From Palsa-506 sp963709075 (GTDB taxonomy: Bacteria > Actinomycetota > Actinomycetes > Streptosporangiales > Streptosporangiaceae): 64,000 bases of DNA. Location: positions 248,001 to 312,000 of the forward strand of contig CAVPUY010000015.1 of NCBI GenBank assembly GCA_963709075.1, read 5' to 3'. Made by a program: the position numbers and the translations under genes. Under the pieces are notes generated by a model. The model was not told where the DNA came from. It did not search any database and worked only from the letters and a program-made list of their open reading frames with translations. Below, in pieces: positions 44,986 through 54,177 of this stretch (position 1 is its first letter; each line of letters opens with the position of its first letter).

Positions 44986-45672
44986 ATGAATGTGAGTGCG
45001 GACGAATATCCGGTTCCCCAGCCAGTGGTAGGGCGAGGTGCGGTGTTCGTGGAGCACCGGCTGAAGACCCCGCAGGTATCAGAGTCGGCTTACATCGCGC
45101 CGACGGCAGTGCTGGCCGGCGATGTCACTGTCGGCCCGCACAGCCGGGTGCTGTTCGGCGCCGTCATCACCGCCGAGGGCGGCCCGGTGGAGATCGGGCG
45201 GAACTGTGTGGTCATGGAGCACACGGTCATCCGGGGCGTGCCAGGCCAGGAAACCCGCATCGGCGACGACGTACTCGTTGGCCCGCACGCTCACCTCACT
45301 GGCTGCGTGATCGAAGGCGGCTCCCGGATCGCGACTGGCGCCATGGTGTTCAACGGCGCCCGCATTGAAACCGGCGCGGAGGTCGAATTCAATGCGGTGG
45401 TCTACGTCAATACCGTCGTCCCGGCCGGTACGGCGGTACCGATGGGCTGGTTCGCCGGCGGACAGCCCGCCGAGCTGGTGGCACCTGGAGACTGGGACCG
45501 CATCCGCGCCATCATGGGACCGCTGGACTATCCGGGCACAGTCTTCGGGGTAGGCGCCAGCTCACTGATGCCCGACATTGCCCGTCGCTACGCTCGCGGG
45601 CTGGCCCTGCACCACCGGGATCACATCCTCCCCGACCAGCGCCACATGCTTGCCCACGAGGACGCACGTTAG
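44986..45672 (+). CDS. gamma-carbonic-anhydrase-like hexapeptide-repeat protein
   Basis: A left-handed beta-helix is evident: YIAPTAVLAGDVTVGPHSRV, RIGDDVLVGPHAHLTGCVIE, RIATGAMVFNGARIETGAEV. Histidines in VVMEHTVIRG and GPHAHLTG match the zinc ligands of the gamma-CA family, though activity is not proven. A C-terminal helical region follows. ATG 44986 (MNVSADEYPVPQP) is preferred. Its stop lies two bases before the IS4 element end. Confidence 0.87.
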   Translation: MNVSADEYPVPQPVVGRGAVFVEHRLKTPQVSESAYIAPTAVLAGDVTVGPHSRVLFGAVITAEGGPVEIGRNCVVMEHTVIRGVPGQETRIGDDVLVGPHAHLTGCVIEGGSRIATGAMVFNGARIETGAEVEFNAVVYVNTVVPAGTAVPMGWFAGGQPAELVAPGDWDRIRAIMGPLDYPGTVFGVGASSLMPDIARRYARGLALHHRDHILPDQRHMLAHEDAR

Positions 45673-45674
45673 CC

Positions 45675-45691
45675 GCAAGGCCGGGTAGTTA
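45675..45691 (+). repeat. left terminal inverted repeat of the IS4 element
   Basis: GCAAGGCCGGGTAGTTA, exact reverse complement of 47230-47246. Confidence 0.9.
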
Positions 45692-47125
45692 CGGGCCGGG
45701 CGTGGCGGTCAAGCATTGGTCTTGGTGTGTCGCGTATTGAGTCGTTGTCCGGGGGCTGCTGACGGTGATGGTCAGGGCTGTGACCGGGGTGCTGCGCCGG
45801 GGCCGGTGCGGGTCGGCCTTGTTCCAGCGGGATAGCGGGGATTTGACTTTGCGGACGCTGACCCTGGGCCGGCGGGACGGGAGCAGGCCGTCCAGGACGG
45901 CCTGGCCGATGCGGCCGGTGAGGCTGGCGTCGGGGGTGATGACGCCAGCGGCGCGGGTCAGTGTCTGCTTTGCGGTTTCCAGGGCGATGGTGAAGCTGGC
46001 CCGGTCGGGGCCGGTGCCGGGGGCTGATTCGACGGCGGTGACCATGGCCCGGCGCAGCGCCTGGTAGAGGGCCAGCAACGCCCAGACCTCTTGTTGCAGG
46101 CCGGGCGGGTCTTGTGAGCGGAGCACCCGGCCGTTCAGGAGGGTATGGCGCAGGGCCAGGTAGGCGACTTCATGTTCCCACCGCTCGTGATACAGGCAGA
46201 TCAGCGCCAGGGCGGGGTAGCTGCGGTGGTCAAGCAAGGTGGAAGCCAGCCGGTAGCTGGCGGTGTAGCGGGTGCCGTCGGCGAAGGTGACGGTGACGTC
46301 CGCGGCGATGACCCTTACGGTCAGCTCGCCGATCCGGGACAGGAATGAGCCATCATCGAGTCGGGCCATCACCGGCAGGCGGCGGGAGGCGGTCAGCCGG
46401 ACCAGGAATGCCGCACCGGTGGCGGCGACCTCGGCTAGGAACGCGGCGGCATCAAAGCCCCGGTCAGCGAGCACCAGCATGTCCGGGGTGAGCAGGTGCG
46501 GCAGCTGACGGGCGTAATCAGCCTCCCCGGCGATCGGCCCGAACACCGCGCCGATCAGCGCCCTGGTGCCCGTCTCCACGAGGGTCATCAGCTGCACGAC
46601 CGGGTAGCCGGTAACCCCCAGCGAGGCCTTCATCTTCCCCAGCCAGGCCCGGTTCCGCGCCGAGTCGGGGACCTTGATGGAGGTGCATCCGTCGAAGGCC
46701 ACCGTCCGGTACCGGCCGAACCGTATCCCCGGGGTAGCTGGCCGGGCCGCCGGCCCGGCCAGCACCTCAAACAGCGCCTTTAACGGCGCCGGGCCAAGGC
46801 GCCGGCGCAGGTCCCGCAGCCCCTTGGCCGACGGGCACGGCAGCCGCAAGCCATCCAGCGCGGCGGTCAGCTTCGCCCGCACCCCGCCATAGCCCAGCCC
46901 CGGGAACAGGCCCAGTGCCAGCACAAAGTAGATTCCTGCCCGCGACGGCAGCACCCGCAGCCGCCGCTGGATAGCCCCGGTCTCCTCCAGCACCGCGTCG
47001 GCGAGATCGAATGGCACCTGCCAGGTCAGCTCACCCAGATGGCCGGGAGCGAACACCCCCGCCGCCACAGTGATCGTCGTGGTGATGGTCGTGACAGCAG
47101 GCAAGATGGCAGACTGGGCGCGCAA
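45689..47125 (-). CDS. IS4 family transposase
   Basis: The 478-residue protein has an N-terminal IS4-type domain (ELTWQVPFDLADAVLEETGA; RRLRVLPSRAGIYFVLALGL) and the DDE core: YRTVAFDGCTSIKVPDS (first Asp), MLVLADRGFDAAAFLAEVAA (second Asp) and the YREK-type LICLYHERWEHEVAYLALR (Glu). The frame is intact and probably functional. The stop codon overlaps the left inverted repeat. Confidence 0.93.
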   Translation of the reverse strand: MRAQSAILPAVTTITTTITVAAGVFAPGHLGELTWQVPFDLADAVLEETGAIQRRLRVLPSRAGIYFVLALGLFPGLGYGGVRAKLTAALDGLRLPCPSAKGLRDLRRRLGPAPLKALFEVLAGPAARPATPGIRFGRYRTVAFDGCTSIKVPDSARNRAWLGKMKASLGVTGYPVVQLMTLVETGTRALIGAVFGPIAGEADYARQLPHLLTPDMLVLADRGFDAAAFLAEVAATGAAFLVRLTASRRLPVMARLDDGSFLSRIGELTVRVIAADVTVTFADGTRYTASYRLASTLLDHRSYPALALICLYHERWEHEVAYLALRHTLLNGRVLRSQDPPGLQQEVWALLALYQALRRAMVTAVESAPGTGPDRASFTIALETAKQTLTRAAGVITPDASLTGRIGQAVLDGLLPSRRPRVSVRKVKSPLSRWNKADPHRPRRSTPVTALTITVSSPRTTTQYATHQDQCLTATPGP

Positions 47126-47229
47126 CGGAGGTCCTTGGTAACGGGTCGTCTTGGCGGATTACCCGTCTTACCGGACCTCCGTTGCCATGTCGATCTACGC
47201 CACGCTCCTTGACAGCAGCCCGTAGCCGT

Positions 47230-47246
47230 TAACTACCCGGCCTTGC
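47230..47246 (-). repeat. right terminal inverted repeat of the IS4 element
   Basis: TAACTACCCGGCCTTGC, exact reverse complement of 45675-45691. Confidence 0.9.
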
Positions 47247-47314
47247 CGTTCGCCGGCCCGCATAGGCCCGCCCGCGCCGCCGGCGGGCCCGTCCTCATCG
47301 TTGGCCTGCCTGGC

Positions 47315-47689
47315 CTAACGCGCGCCCAGCGACCCGGGTGCCGGAGGGCGAGGGATGGGTGCGTCGTTGAGCTGCTGGTCAATGTCGACGAGGATGGCGT
47401 CGTCCTCGATCTTGCATGCGTAAACAGGGATGGGGCCGCAGGCAAACACACCGACGGCCTCGCCGGTGGTCAGGTCGTAGCGTGACGCGTGGGCGGCGCA
47501 GACCAGCGTGTCATCGTCCTGAAGGGAACCCTCGTGAAGGGGTTGCTGCTGGTGGGTGCAGGTGTTGTGGATCGCCCTGACGTCCTCATCATCGAGGCGG
47601 ATGAGGCAGATCGGTTCGCGTAGCTCGTCAACGAGCATGGTGTCGCCGACCTCTAGGTCGTCGAGGTTCGCGACGGCTACGAAGGTCAT
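47315..47689 (-). CDS. Rieske [2Fe-2S] ferredoxin
   Basis: 124 residues with both cluster-binding motifs: NTCTHQQQPLHEG (C-x-H) and VCAAHASRYDLTTGEAV (C-x2-H). It is a small soluble electron carrier of the NirD/BphF type. Its ATG overlaps the stop of the DUF2231-Rieske gene by four bases, so the two are co-translated and may form one electron-transfer unit. Confidence 0.92.
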   Translation of the reverse strand: MTFVAVANLDDLEVGDTMLVDELREPICLIRLDDEDVRAIHNTCTHQQQPLHEGSLQDDDTLVCAAHASRYDLTTGEAVGVFACGPIPVYACKIEDDAILVDIDQQLNDAPIPRPPAPGSLGAR

Positions 47690-48693
47690 TGCTGTGTCCT
47701 TCCAGTTGCGGGCCGCCGGGGTGCCGGCTGGCTGCCGCGCACCTCGATCCAGCCGTTGCGGATCCGGGTAGGTAGCACGGGTTGCGGCTGGCTAGCCGGG
47801 CCGCGGCTGACGCAGCCGTCGGCGAGCCCGAAACGGGAACCGTGCAGCGGGCATGTCACGGCCAGGTCTGCGACAGTGCCGCGGCTGAGCAGGCCACCGG
47901 CGTGGCTGCAGATGTTATCGATGGCGTAGAGGCGGCCGCGGTGACGGCACAGCATGACCTGCCGGCCCTCAGCCTCGACGGCGGCCGGCAAGTCGTCATG
48001 CAGGTCGGCCTCCGGTAGCGCGCGGGTCCACCGCCGCGGCCCGATGGCCCACGCCACCCGGCTGACCATCACACCTTTGGTGAATACGAGATGACCGCCG
48101 AGGTAACCGGCTGCGGCCGTGACCGTAAGGCTGGCCGCGCCCAGGGCGCGTGCCGTGTTACGGCGGCCGGCCACCCGGGTGCCCAGGGAGGCACCTTGCA
48201 GCCCAACTGCCACCGTGTTGAGGAGGCCGTGGAAGAGCCCCACGCGGCGGTCCTGCTCGTTGCTGACGGTCCAGTCGCTGAGACCGGTCAGGGCGGCAGC
48301 GCCCGCGGCGAGGATGCCTGCCGCGCTGAGCATGCCTGCGGCGTCGATTCCGCGCCGGGGAGCTGGGTTGCGGTCCGTAGCGTCCAGCACCATGACGCCT
48401 GTCCACAGCCCGATGGGCAGGTCGCTAAGTGCTGGGTGTAGCGGGTGGCCGACCCATCGGCCGCCATGCAGCAGCTCAAGGACAAGATTGTCCTGGTGCC
48501 GTTCGCGGACTGGTCCAAGCACTGCGGTCAGCTGGTCGCTCAGAGTTCGGAGCCAGCCGAGCCGGTCGAGCCAAGCCACGAGGTCGCTGTGCCAGCTGAC
48601 CAACCAGGTGCCAGCGAACGGGGAGCCGATATCCGGCTCGGCCTCCTGGCCGGCTGTTGGCGGATCGTCGGCCTGGTCGCAGCCTGTTCCCAT
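47686..48693 (-). CDS. DUF2231 membrane domain fused to a Rieske [2Fe-2S] domain
   Basis: I chose ATG 48693 because GGAGGAA is seven bases upstream. Residues ~60-230 form the DUF2231 membrane part (HPLHPALSDLPIGLWTGVMV and ALTGLSDWTV, with several TM segments). Residues ~250-320 are a Rieske domain with NICSHAGGLLSRG and TCPLHGSRFGLADG. The histidines in the membrane part might bind heme, but that is inference. Upstream partner of the small Rieske ferredoxin. Confidence 0.9.
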   Translation of the reverse strand: MGTGCDQADDPPTAGQEAEPDIGSPFAGTWLVSWHSDLVAWLDRLGWLRTLSDQLTAVLGPVRERHQDNLVLELLHGGRWVGHPLHPALSDLPIGLWTGVMVLDATDRNPAPRRGIDAAGMLSAAGILAAGAAALTGLSDWTVSNEQDRRVGLFHGLLNTVAVGLQGASLGTRVAGRRNTARALGAASLTVTAAAGYLGGHLVFTKGVMVSRVAWAIGPRRWTRALPEADLHDDLPAAVEAEGRQVMLCRHRGRLYAIDNICSHAGGLLSRGTVADLAVTCPLHGSRFGLADGCVSRGPASQPQPVLPTRIRNGWIEVRGSQPAPRRPATGRTQQ

Positions 48694-48924
48694 CAGGTTC
48701 CTCCACGGTGGCGTCAGCTTATGGCTCGATTCTGCACAGAATCTTCTCGCTCTTCGCTCATTCTGCTCGTCCGTCACCTTGCTGCACATGCCCGCGCTGC
48801 CGACATTCGCTGCCTGCCGCTCGTAATCGGCGGACTGGCGGCGCGGCGGCCGGGGAATCTGATCGCCCTTTGCTGTCTGGCCAGAACGAGATGCCCGTGA
48901 TCGGCCTATGCCACCCTGGGACGA

Positions 48925-49488
48925 TCACGCTTTCTTGGGGTGGTACCTGAGGTAGACCGCACCGCCTGCGAACCGCTGGATGTCCAGTAGTTCGAGATCC
49001 GCGCGAACACCGTTGGGGAGCGCTCGCTTGCCGCCTCCGACGACGACGGGAACCAGGAACAGCTGCAGCTCGTCGACCAGTCCGGCCTTGATGGCCTGCC
49101 CGGCCAAGTCCGCGCCCCCCACTGTCATGTCGTGCTCGGTGGCCGACTTGAGTCGCCGGACCATGTCGGGATCGAAGTTCGGTTCGATCCGTGTCCTGGC
49201 GCCCGGCACCGATGCGAGTGACTTCGAGAACACGATCTTCTCTGCCGCCTGCCAGATGCCGGTGAACTCCCGGACCGAAGGCGGCTGGCCGGGAGCCGTG
49301 TGGGCAGTCTCCCAGTAGAGCATCGTCTCGTACATCCGGCGCCCGTAAAGGTAGGTGCCGACCGGCCGCTCGAGGTCGTTGATGAAGCGGAGCAGTTCCT
49401 CATCCGGTGCCGCCCAGCCAAAATTTCCTGCGGTGTCTTCGACGTAGCCGTCTGCGGAGGCGATCGCCGAGTAGATCAGCCTGGCCAT
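48925..49488 (-). CDS. dihydrofolate reductase family protein (RibD C-terminal type)
   Basis: The 187-residue protein has the RibD-C/DHFR-like fold: LIYSAIASADGYVEDTAGNF, GTYLYGRRMYETMLYW, TVGGADLAGQAIKAGLVDEL and LFLVPVVVGGGKRALP. The true substrate of these stand-alone proteins is unknown. It follows the homologous gene at 49502 by 13 bases: a tandem pair. Confidence 0.9.
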   Translation of the reverse strand: MARLIYSAIASADGYVEDTAGNFGWAAPDEELLRFINDLERPVGTYLYGRRMYETMLYWETAHTAPGQPPSVREFTGIWQAAEKIVFSKSLASVPGARTRIEPNFDPDMVRRLKSATEHDMTVGGADLAGQAIKAGLVDELQLFLVPVVVGGGKRALPNGVRADLELLDIQRFAGGAVYLRYHPKKA

Positions 49489-49501
49489 CAGGATCCCAGC
49501 C

Positions 49502-50084
49502 TCACTTCTTCACGCGGTAGCCGATGAAAGTCGCGAACGGGGACTGGCGCACTCCGAGATGCTCGAATTCCAGGGATTCGCCGAACCCGTCGAACAGGCG
49601 CTTGCCGGCGCCGAGGGTCACCGGGGCGATGATGATCGTGAGCTCGTCGACCAGCCCGGCAGCCAGGGCCTGGCGGATGAGGTCCGCGCCGCCCATTACA
49701 TGCACCTGCTTGTCGCCGGCTGCAGCCTTGGCCTGATCGATCGTCCCGGCAAGGGTACGGCGAAGACGAACTCGTCGCCCGGCGGCTGCTCTGCGGGACG
49801 GTGGGTGACCACGAAGAACGGGATGCCCCAGGGGTTCTTGCCGCCCCAGTGCCCGGCCGCCTCGTAGGTGCCGCGGCACCGTTGGCACCCACTGCCTCAT
49901 CCAACCAGGCCCTGTCCTCGCCGCCCGGCTCCCCGCGCCCAGGCGAGTCATACCTCCAGGGCCCGCCGAACACCCAGTAGTGCAGCTGCTCGCCGCCGAC
50001 CCCGAGACCACAGCCAGGGCTATCGCCAGGCCCGGTGATGAAGCCGTCCACGGAGATAGTGATCCCTGCAAGCACCTTGCCCAT
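49502..50084 (-). CDS. dihydrofolate reductase family protein (RibD C-terminal type), frameshifted
   Basis: The start reads GKVLAGITISVDGFITGPGD and the end KQVHVMGGADLIRQALAAGL, VDELTIIIAPVTLGAGKRLF. Between about 49880 and 49750 the frame shifts: the middle reads RGTYEAAGHWGGKNPWGIPF and RPAEQPPGDEFVFAV in another frame, and single-base changes in short runs restore it. It is a divergent paralogue of the next gene. Confidence 0.8.
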
Positions 50085-50307
50085 CGGCAGTCCCCTCTCC
50101 TCCTCTGGCAGTCAGGCCGCCGGCAGCGGGGTTATCGATCAGGCAGACGGCCCGGACGGCCGAAATCATCGCTCGGGCGGCTCAGCATCCCGGGCACGGC
50201 ACCGTTAGGGAAGCTGGAACTCTCAGGTATTCGCGAGCCCACATGTCACGAGTAAAGCCTGGATCGCTGACCTATCTCGGACTGAGTAGATGCTCGGATG
50301 AGATCAG

Positions 50308-50939
50308 TTATGTGGGCTGGTCGATGCCGAGGCGGACCTTGGCGAAGGCTTGGTCTCGGGTGGCGCTGAAAAGGATGTGCTGGCCAGCGGTGTGGATGTC
50401 CCTGAAGCAGCGCTGGAGCGGATGGTGAGCGAAGACGGCTTCGGCGCCGGCCAGCCGGAAGATCCGGTCGATAGCCTCCGTACCTGCCCGCACACCACCG
50501 ACCGGTACCTCCGCAAGAGCGCGGCCCGAGGACCCCGATACGACGTGCCGTAAAGGATGAGGCCCTGCACCCGGCCGGGATATGCCGCAGCGAAGGCGAT
50601 CGCGGCTCGTCCCCCGTCAAACAACCGGAACAGCACAGCGCGCGATGACCTCGCCGCGGTCATGACCGCGGCCACGTCCTGCACCCGCTCCCCCGTCGTC
50701 GGCAGGCCACCAGCCGGATCCGACAGGCCCGTACCACGCTTGTCCAACCTGATCAGGCGGCCGCCTCGCTCCAGCGCCCGAACGAAGCGGCGGTATCCGG
50801 TCTGCTGCCACTGGATATCCAAATGCGAGACCAGGCCCGGCACCTTAACCACGTCCGGGGGGCCTGCGCCGGAGACCTGATAGGCGATCTTCGCCCCGCT
50901 CGACTGCCCGTAGCGCGTTTCCGGCAGACGTCGAGCCAT
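50308..50939 (-). pseudogene. chimeric remnant: front of an alpha/beta hydrolase joined to the tail of an acyl-CoA-dehydrogenase-like flavoprotein
   Basis: From ATG 50939 the protein reads SGAKIAYQVSGAGPPDVVKV, LIRLDKRGTGLSDPAGGLPT and VLFRLFDGGRAAIAFAAAYP, the front half of an alpha/beta hydrolase of the cyclase-associated type; the usual nucleophile Ser is Asp in FDGG. At ~50550 the hydrolase ends. In another frame the DNA then reads AIDRIFRLAGAEAVFAHHPL and QRCFRDIHTAGQHILFSATR, the C-terminus of class D flavin monooxygenase/acyl-CoA dehydrogenase-like proteins, stopping at 50308. A deletion fused two genes. Confidence 0.7.
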
Positions 50940-51246
50940 GGGCCAATAATCCCCCAGCCAAGGCCAGCACGACCCACCCGCCGCCCAGGTGCGCCTCGAT
51001 CTTGCCGTCCAGCTCGACGATCCTGGGTTCCAGGGTGCCGATGAGGTCCACCAGCGGGCCGGGCGATCCGGCACGCCGAGGCCAGGCACTGTGCTGGGAG
51101 AACGTCGACATCGGGCAACCCGAATGCAGGACCTTCAGCACTTCCCGGTCCGGTTCACAGGCGGCAGCCTGTCTGTTACATACCGGCGAAGGAGATGAGG
51201 CCATGGCGCTCAGGGCCCGCGAACTGCAGGCCGGGGGGTGGCGCCG

Positions 51247-52128
51247 GTGACACGGCTGGTGGCGCTGCCCGGCCGCGGAACGACGCGGTTGTGGGAGTGC
51301 GCCGGTCCCAGCAGCGCAGAGACGCTCATGCTTATCCACGGGGTGACGTTCACGGCCGAGCTCAACTGGGGAAAGATCTTCGCGCCGCTCGCGCGTCATT
51401 TCCACGTCCTCGCCGTCGACCTGCGCGGGCATGGCGACGGCGTCAGCGCCGGCGCGCGATTCCGGCTCGAGGACTGCGCTGACGATATCGCCGCGCTGGC
51501 CGGGGTCCTCGGTATCAGCAGATTCATCGCCGTGGGCTACTCCATGGGCGGCATGGTCGCACAGCTGCTCTACCGGCGGCATCGCTCGCTGCTGTCGGGC
51601 CTGGTGCTGTGCTCAACCGCGCGCAACGTCCGCGGGTCATCAACGGAGAAACTGGCCGCTCTCGCGCTGCCGACGGTGGCCGCCGCCTTGCGGTGGAACC
51701 CAATTCTGCAGATGACAGGCGCCGAGGTTCTCGGATCGGTGCTGCTGGGCGACGTGGATGACCCCGCAACAGTCCAGTGGGCTCGCGCCCAGCTGAGCCG
51801 GACCACGCTAGCTGCCGCCCTGTCAGCCATCCAGGCCGTCTGCAGGTTCACCTCCGACAGCTGGATCAGCCAGGTCGATGTCCCCACCGCGGTGGTGGTC
51901 ACGGCCCGGGACCGCATCGTGCCGGCGAGCCGGCAGCTGGAGCTGGCCCGGGCGATCCCGGGAGCATCGGTCCACGAGCTGGACGCCGATCACGGCGTGT
52001 GTATCAACGCACCGCAGTTGTTCGCCCGCACGCTGCTCGAGGCATGCTCGTCGGTATCACCGGGCCATGCCAGCTCGCCGCGCCGCGCCGGGTGGACCCC
52101 GGCGCCCCCCGTTGCCGGGGCACGCTGA
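51247..52128 (+). CDS. alpha/beta hydrolase
   Basis: The ~293-residue protein shows the oxyanion HG motif (LMLIHGVTFTAELNWG), the strand AVDLRGHGDG, the nucleophile elbow AVGYSMGGMVAQ, the acid TARDRIVPASRQ and the histidine DADHGVCIN. GTG 51247 shares GTGA with the stop of a short upstream frame (51203-51250, MALRARELQAGGWRR, with its own GGAGATGAGG), so translation may be coupled to that leader. The substrate is unknown. Confidence 0.88.
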   Translation: MTRLVALPGRGTTRLWECAGPSSAETLMLIHGVTFTAELNWGKIFAPLARHFHVLAVDLRGHGDGVSAGARFRLEDCADDIAALAGVLGISRFIAVGYSMGGMVAQLLYRRHRSLLSGLVLCSTARNVRGSSTEKLAALALPTVAAALRWNPILQMTGAEVLGSVLLGDVDDPATVQWARAQLSRTTLAAALSAIQAVCRFTSDSWISQVDVPTAVVVTARDRIVPASRQLELARAIPGASVHELDADHGVCINAPQLFARTLLEACSSVSPGHASSPRRAGWTPAPPVAGAR

Positions 52129-52282
52129 AACCGCCGAGGAGCCGATCCGCCATTGCCCGGGAACCGATCCGCCATCCGGGTGACTCCTCAATGCCGGCGG
52201 CACTGCCGCCTGCGAGCACCTTGCATCCGTTACTTTGGCGGTCCTAGCGCGAGGTGATCAGGCGGCCGGCCGGGCACCGGAC

Positions 52283-52555
52283 TTACCGGGCTGCGAGGGC
52301 GCGCTCCCGGTACTGTGTCTCTGGCGGCGTTGAGCCGTTGCCGCGGGCGGCGATCAGCTCGCGGTATTCAGCCTCGAGCCGCCTGGCCCCGGCTGACAGC
52401 GGTGAGCTGGCGAGCTGACGAAGTTCCCAGCTGACCAGGTTCGCGGTCAGCTTCGTGGTCTCGGCTGTCGCGGTAACGGTGGCCAGGATCTGGACCTGGG
52501 CGGTTGCGACGGCCACTTGAACGGTATGTGCGGCGGCACGCGTGACGGTGCTCAT
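52283..52555 (-). CDS. small hypothetical protein
   Basis: The 90 residues begin with an Ala/Thr/Val-rich helix (VTRAAAHTVQVAVATAQVQI) followed by a polar helical part (RRLEAEYRELIAARGNG). GGGAGAG lies upstream of ATG 52555. No family recognised. Confidence 0.55.
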   Translation of the reverse strand: MSTVTRAAAHTVQVAVATAQVQILATVTATAETTKLTANLVSWELRQLASSPLSAGARRLEAEYRELIAARGNGSTPPETQYRERALAAR

Positions 52556-52852
52556 GATTTTCTCTCCCGCAAGGTCTGGGCGGTGGCTGGACGCCTGCTA
52601 CGGTGCCCTGCTTGTGACAGTCCGTCAACGTGAGTGTTGTCACCATGGTGAGCTCCTCGCTGGCTCTGCGCATGACGGGCACGCTGCAGTGCCTGGCGCA
52701 GGGCCGGGAGACTGGAGAGACATCAGTGAGGCGGTACCGGCGTTTCCGGCGGTAATGAAAGTGCACCCTTGGCGGCGGCTGTCGCGCGCGAACGCGATGC
52801 GGTCGCCGCACAAGCCGGCCCCGCTTTCCGGACGGCTAGCGGATCGCCAGTG

Positions 52853-53270
52853 TCAGCGCGCCCCCAGGCAGGCGAGGCCGAGCACGGCCCAGGTGACGTA
52901 GTCGCTGACCATACCGCTCTCGATCCAGCCTTTGCCGAGGTAGGTGCCGAACGGCGGCAGGCCGGCCAGGCCTAGCGCGGCCAGCGTGAAAACGGCCCCG
53001 GTCCACGGCAGGCGGCGGCCGCGTCCGTGCAGCCATGTCTCGTTCACCGAGCCGAGCCGGTGCAGCACGATGCCGACGCACAGGAACAGCGCCGCCTTGA
53101 CCAGGGCGTGGCCGGCCACGTACACGGTGGTGCCGGCCAGGCCCAGCGGGGTGAGCAGCGCGAACCCGGCCAGGAACAGGCCTGAGTGGCTGATGGTGGA
53201 GAACGTCAGCAACCGCTTGAGGTGCCGCTCCCGGAAGCAGAACAGCGCGCCTGTTACCGCACCTCGGCGT
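52853..53270 (-). pseudogene. internal fragment of a proton-translocating antiporter-like subunit (NuoL/HyfB/MrpA type)
   Basis: The frame reads LKRLLTFSTISHSGLFLAGF, TTVYVAGHALVKAALFLCVG and GLAGLPPFGTYLGKGWIESG, a central core of the complex-I/Mrp antiporter family, including the lysine-containing HALVKA helix. Neither the N-terminal nor the C-terminal helices are present, and no other subunit lies nearby. It is a deletion remnant. Confidence 0.75.
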
Positions 53271-53338
53271 CAACCAGTTTCATCGCGTGTCCTGCGGCGG
53301 GCGCCGCAGACTGAATCGCACCGGTATTCCCGGAATCT

Positions 53339-54085
53339 TCAGGCCCCGCTGGGAGCCTGAGGACGGCCGAGCATGGCCTGGAGTGTGCGGGCATTACGGA
53401 CGGCGTGCGCGGCGCCGTCGTTGTTGAAGTAGGCGAATACGTCGGTGCCCTGGCGGATCCAGTCTCTGATCCGATCTGCCCACCAGGCCATGCTGGCATC
53501 GGAGTAAGTGCCGCCGTACAACTGATGGCCGTCCGGGCCGTGCAGGCGGAGGTAGGTGAAGGGCGCTGTCGCCCGCAGGATGCACGGAAGCTGCGCACCG
53601 CTCATGACGCAGTACGCCGCGCCGCGAGCCTCCAGCAGCGCGAACACCTCTTCGCAATGCCAGCTCGCATTGCGGAATTCGACGGCCACCCGGATCCAGC
53701 CAGGCAGAGCCCGAAGGAACCAGTCAAGCCGGTCATCGTCTCGCGGCTGAGCGGGCCCGAGCTGGACCAGCAGCACGGCGCGCTTGCCGCCTAGCTCATG
53801 CCACCCGGCTGCGATCCGCTCGATCCACGTCTCGGGCTCCAGCAGCTTACGGGCGTGAGTCAGGCCACGTGGGGCCTTGACCGACATCGCGAAACCGGTG
53901 GGCAGGCGCCGCTGCCAGCTGGCGAAAGCCGCCGGCCGGGGCCAGCGGTAGAAGCTGCTGTTCAGCTCGACGGTGCCGAACGATTCGGTGTACCGGGCCA
54001 GCCGTTGGCCCGGAGGCAGGCCGGCCGGGTACAGCTCGGGCTCCCAGTGGTCATAACTCCAGCCGGAGGTGCCAATGCGTATCAC
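53339..54085 (-). CDS. DUF72 family protein (YecE-like)
   Basis: The TIM-barrel-like DUF72 pattern is complete: VIRIGTSGWSYDHWEPELYP, SFGTVELNSSFYRWPRPAAF, GFAMSVKAPRGLTHARKLLE, RVAVEFRNASWHCEEV, TYLRLHGPDGHQLYGG and DVFAYFNNDGAAHAV. I place the start at GTG 54085 (VIRIGTSGW), because upstream residues lie in the next gene's promoter. Function unknown; a sugar- or nuclease-like role has been proposed but not shown. Confidence 0.88.
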   Translation of the reverse strand: MIRIGTSGWSYDHWEPELYPAGLPPGQRLARYTESFGTVELNSSFYRWPRPAAFASWQRRLPTGFAMSVKAPRGLTHARKLLEPETWIERIAAGWHELGGKRAVLLVQLGPAQPRDDDRLDWFLRALPGWIRVAVEFRNASWHCEEVFALLEARGAAYCVMSGAQLPCILRATAPFTYLRLHGPDGHQLYGGTYSDASMAWWADRIRDWIRQGTDVFAYFNNDGAAHAVRNARTLQAMLGRPQAPSGA

Positions 54086-54177
54086 GGCTGGCTGCGCTGC
54101 CCCGGGCTGGGCAGCGCAAACTTCGCGGCACAGCGGAGGGGCGGGGTAAAAGCTGGCCAGCGGGGTAGCTGGCCACG

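Larger units (their letters stand above)
45675..47246 (-). mobile_element. IS4-family insertion sequence with 17-bp terminal inverted repeats
   Basis: Perfect inverted repeats GCAAGGCCGGGTAGTTA lie at 45675-45691 and (complement) 47230-47246, enclosing a single transposase. CGTTAGCC outside the left end and CGTTCGCC outside the right end may be an 8-bp target duplication with one mismatch. The element is 1572 bp. It sits directly after the stop of the carbonic-anhydrase-like gene. Confidence 0.9.

Noticed and set aside
51002..51250. Full gene upstream of the alpha/beta hydrolase
   Set aside because: Only the last 15 codons (from ATG 51203) have a ribosome-binding site; the longer frame lacks protein-like sequence.
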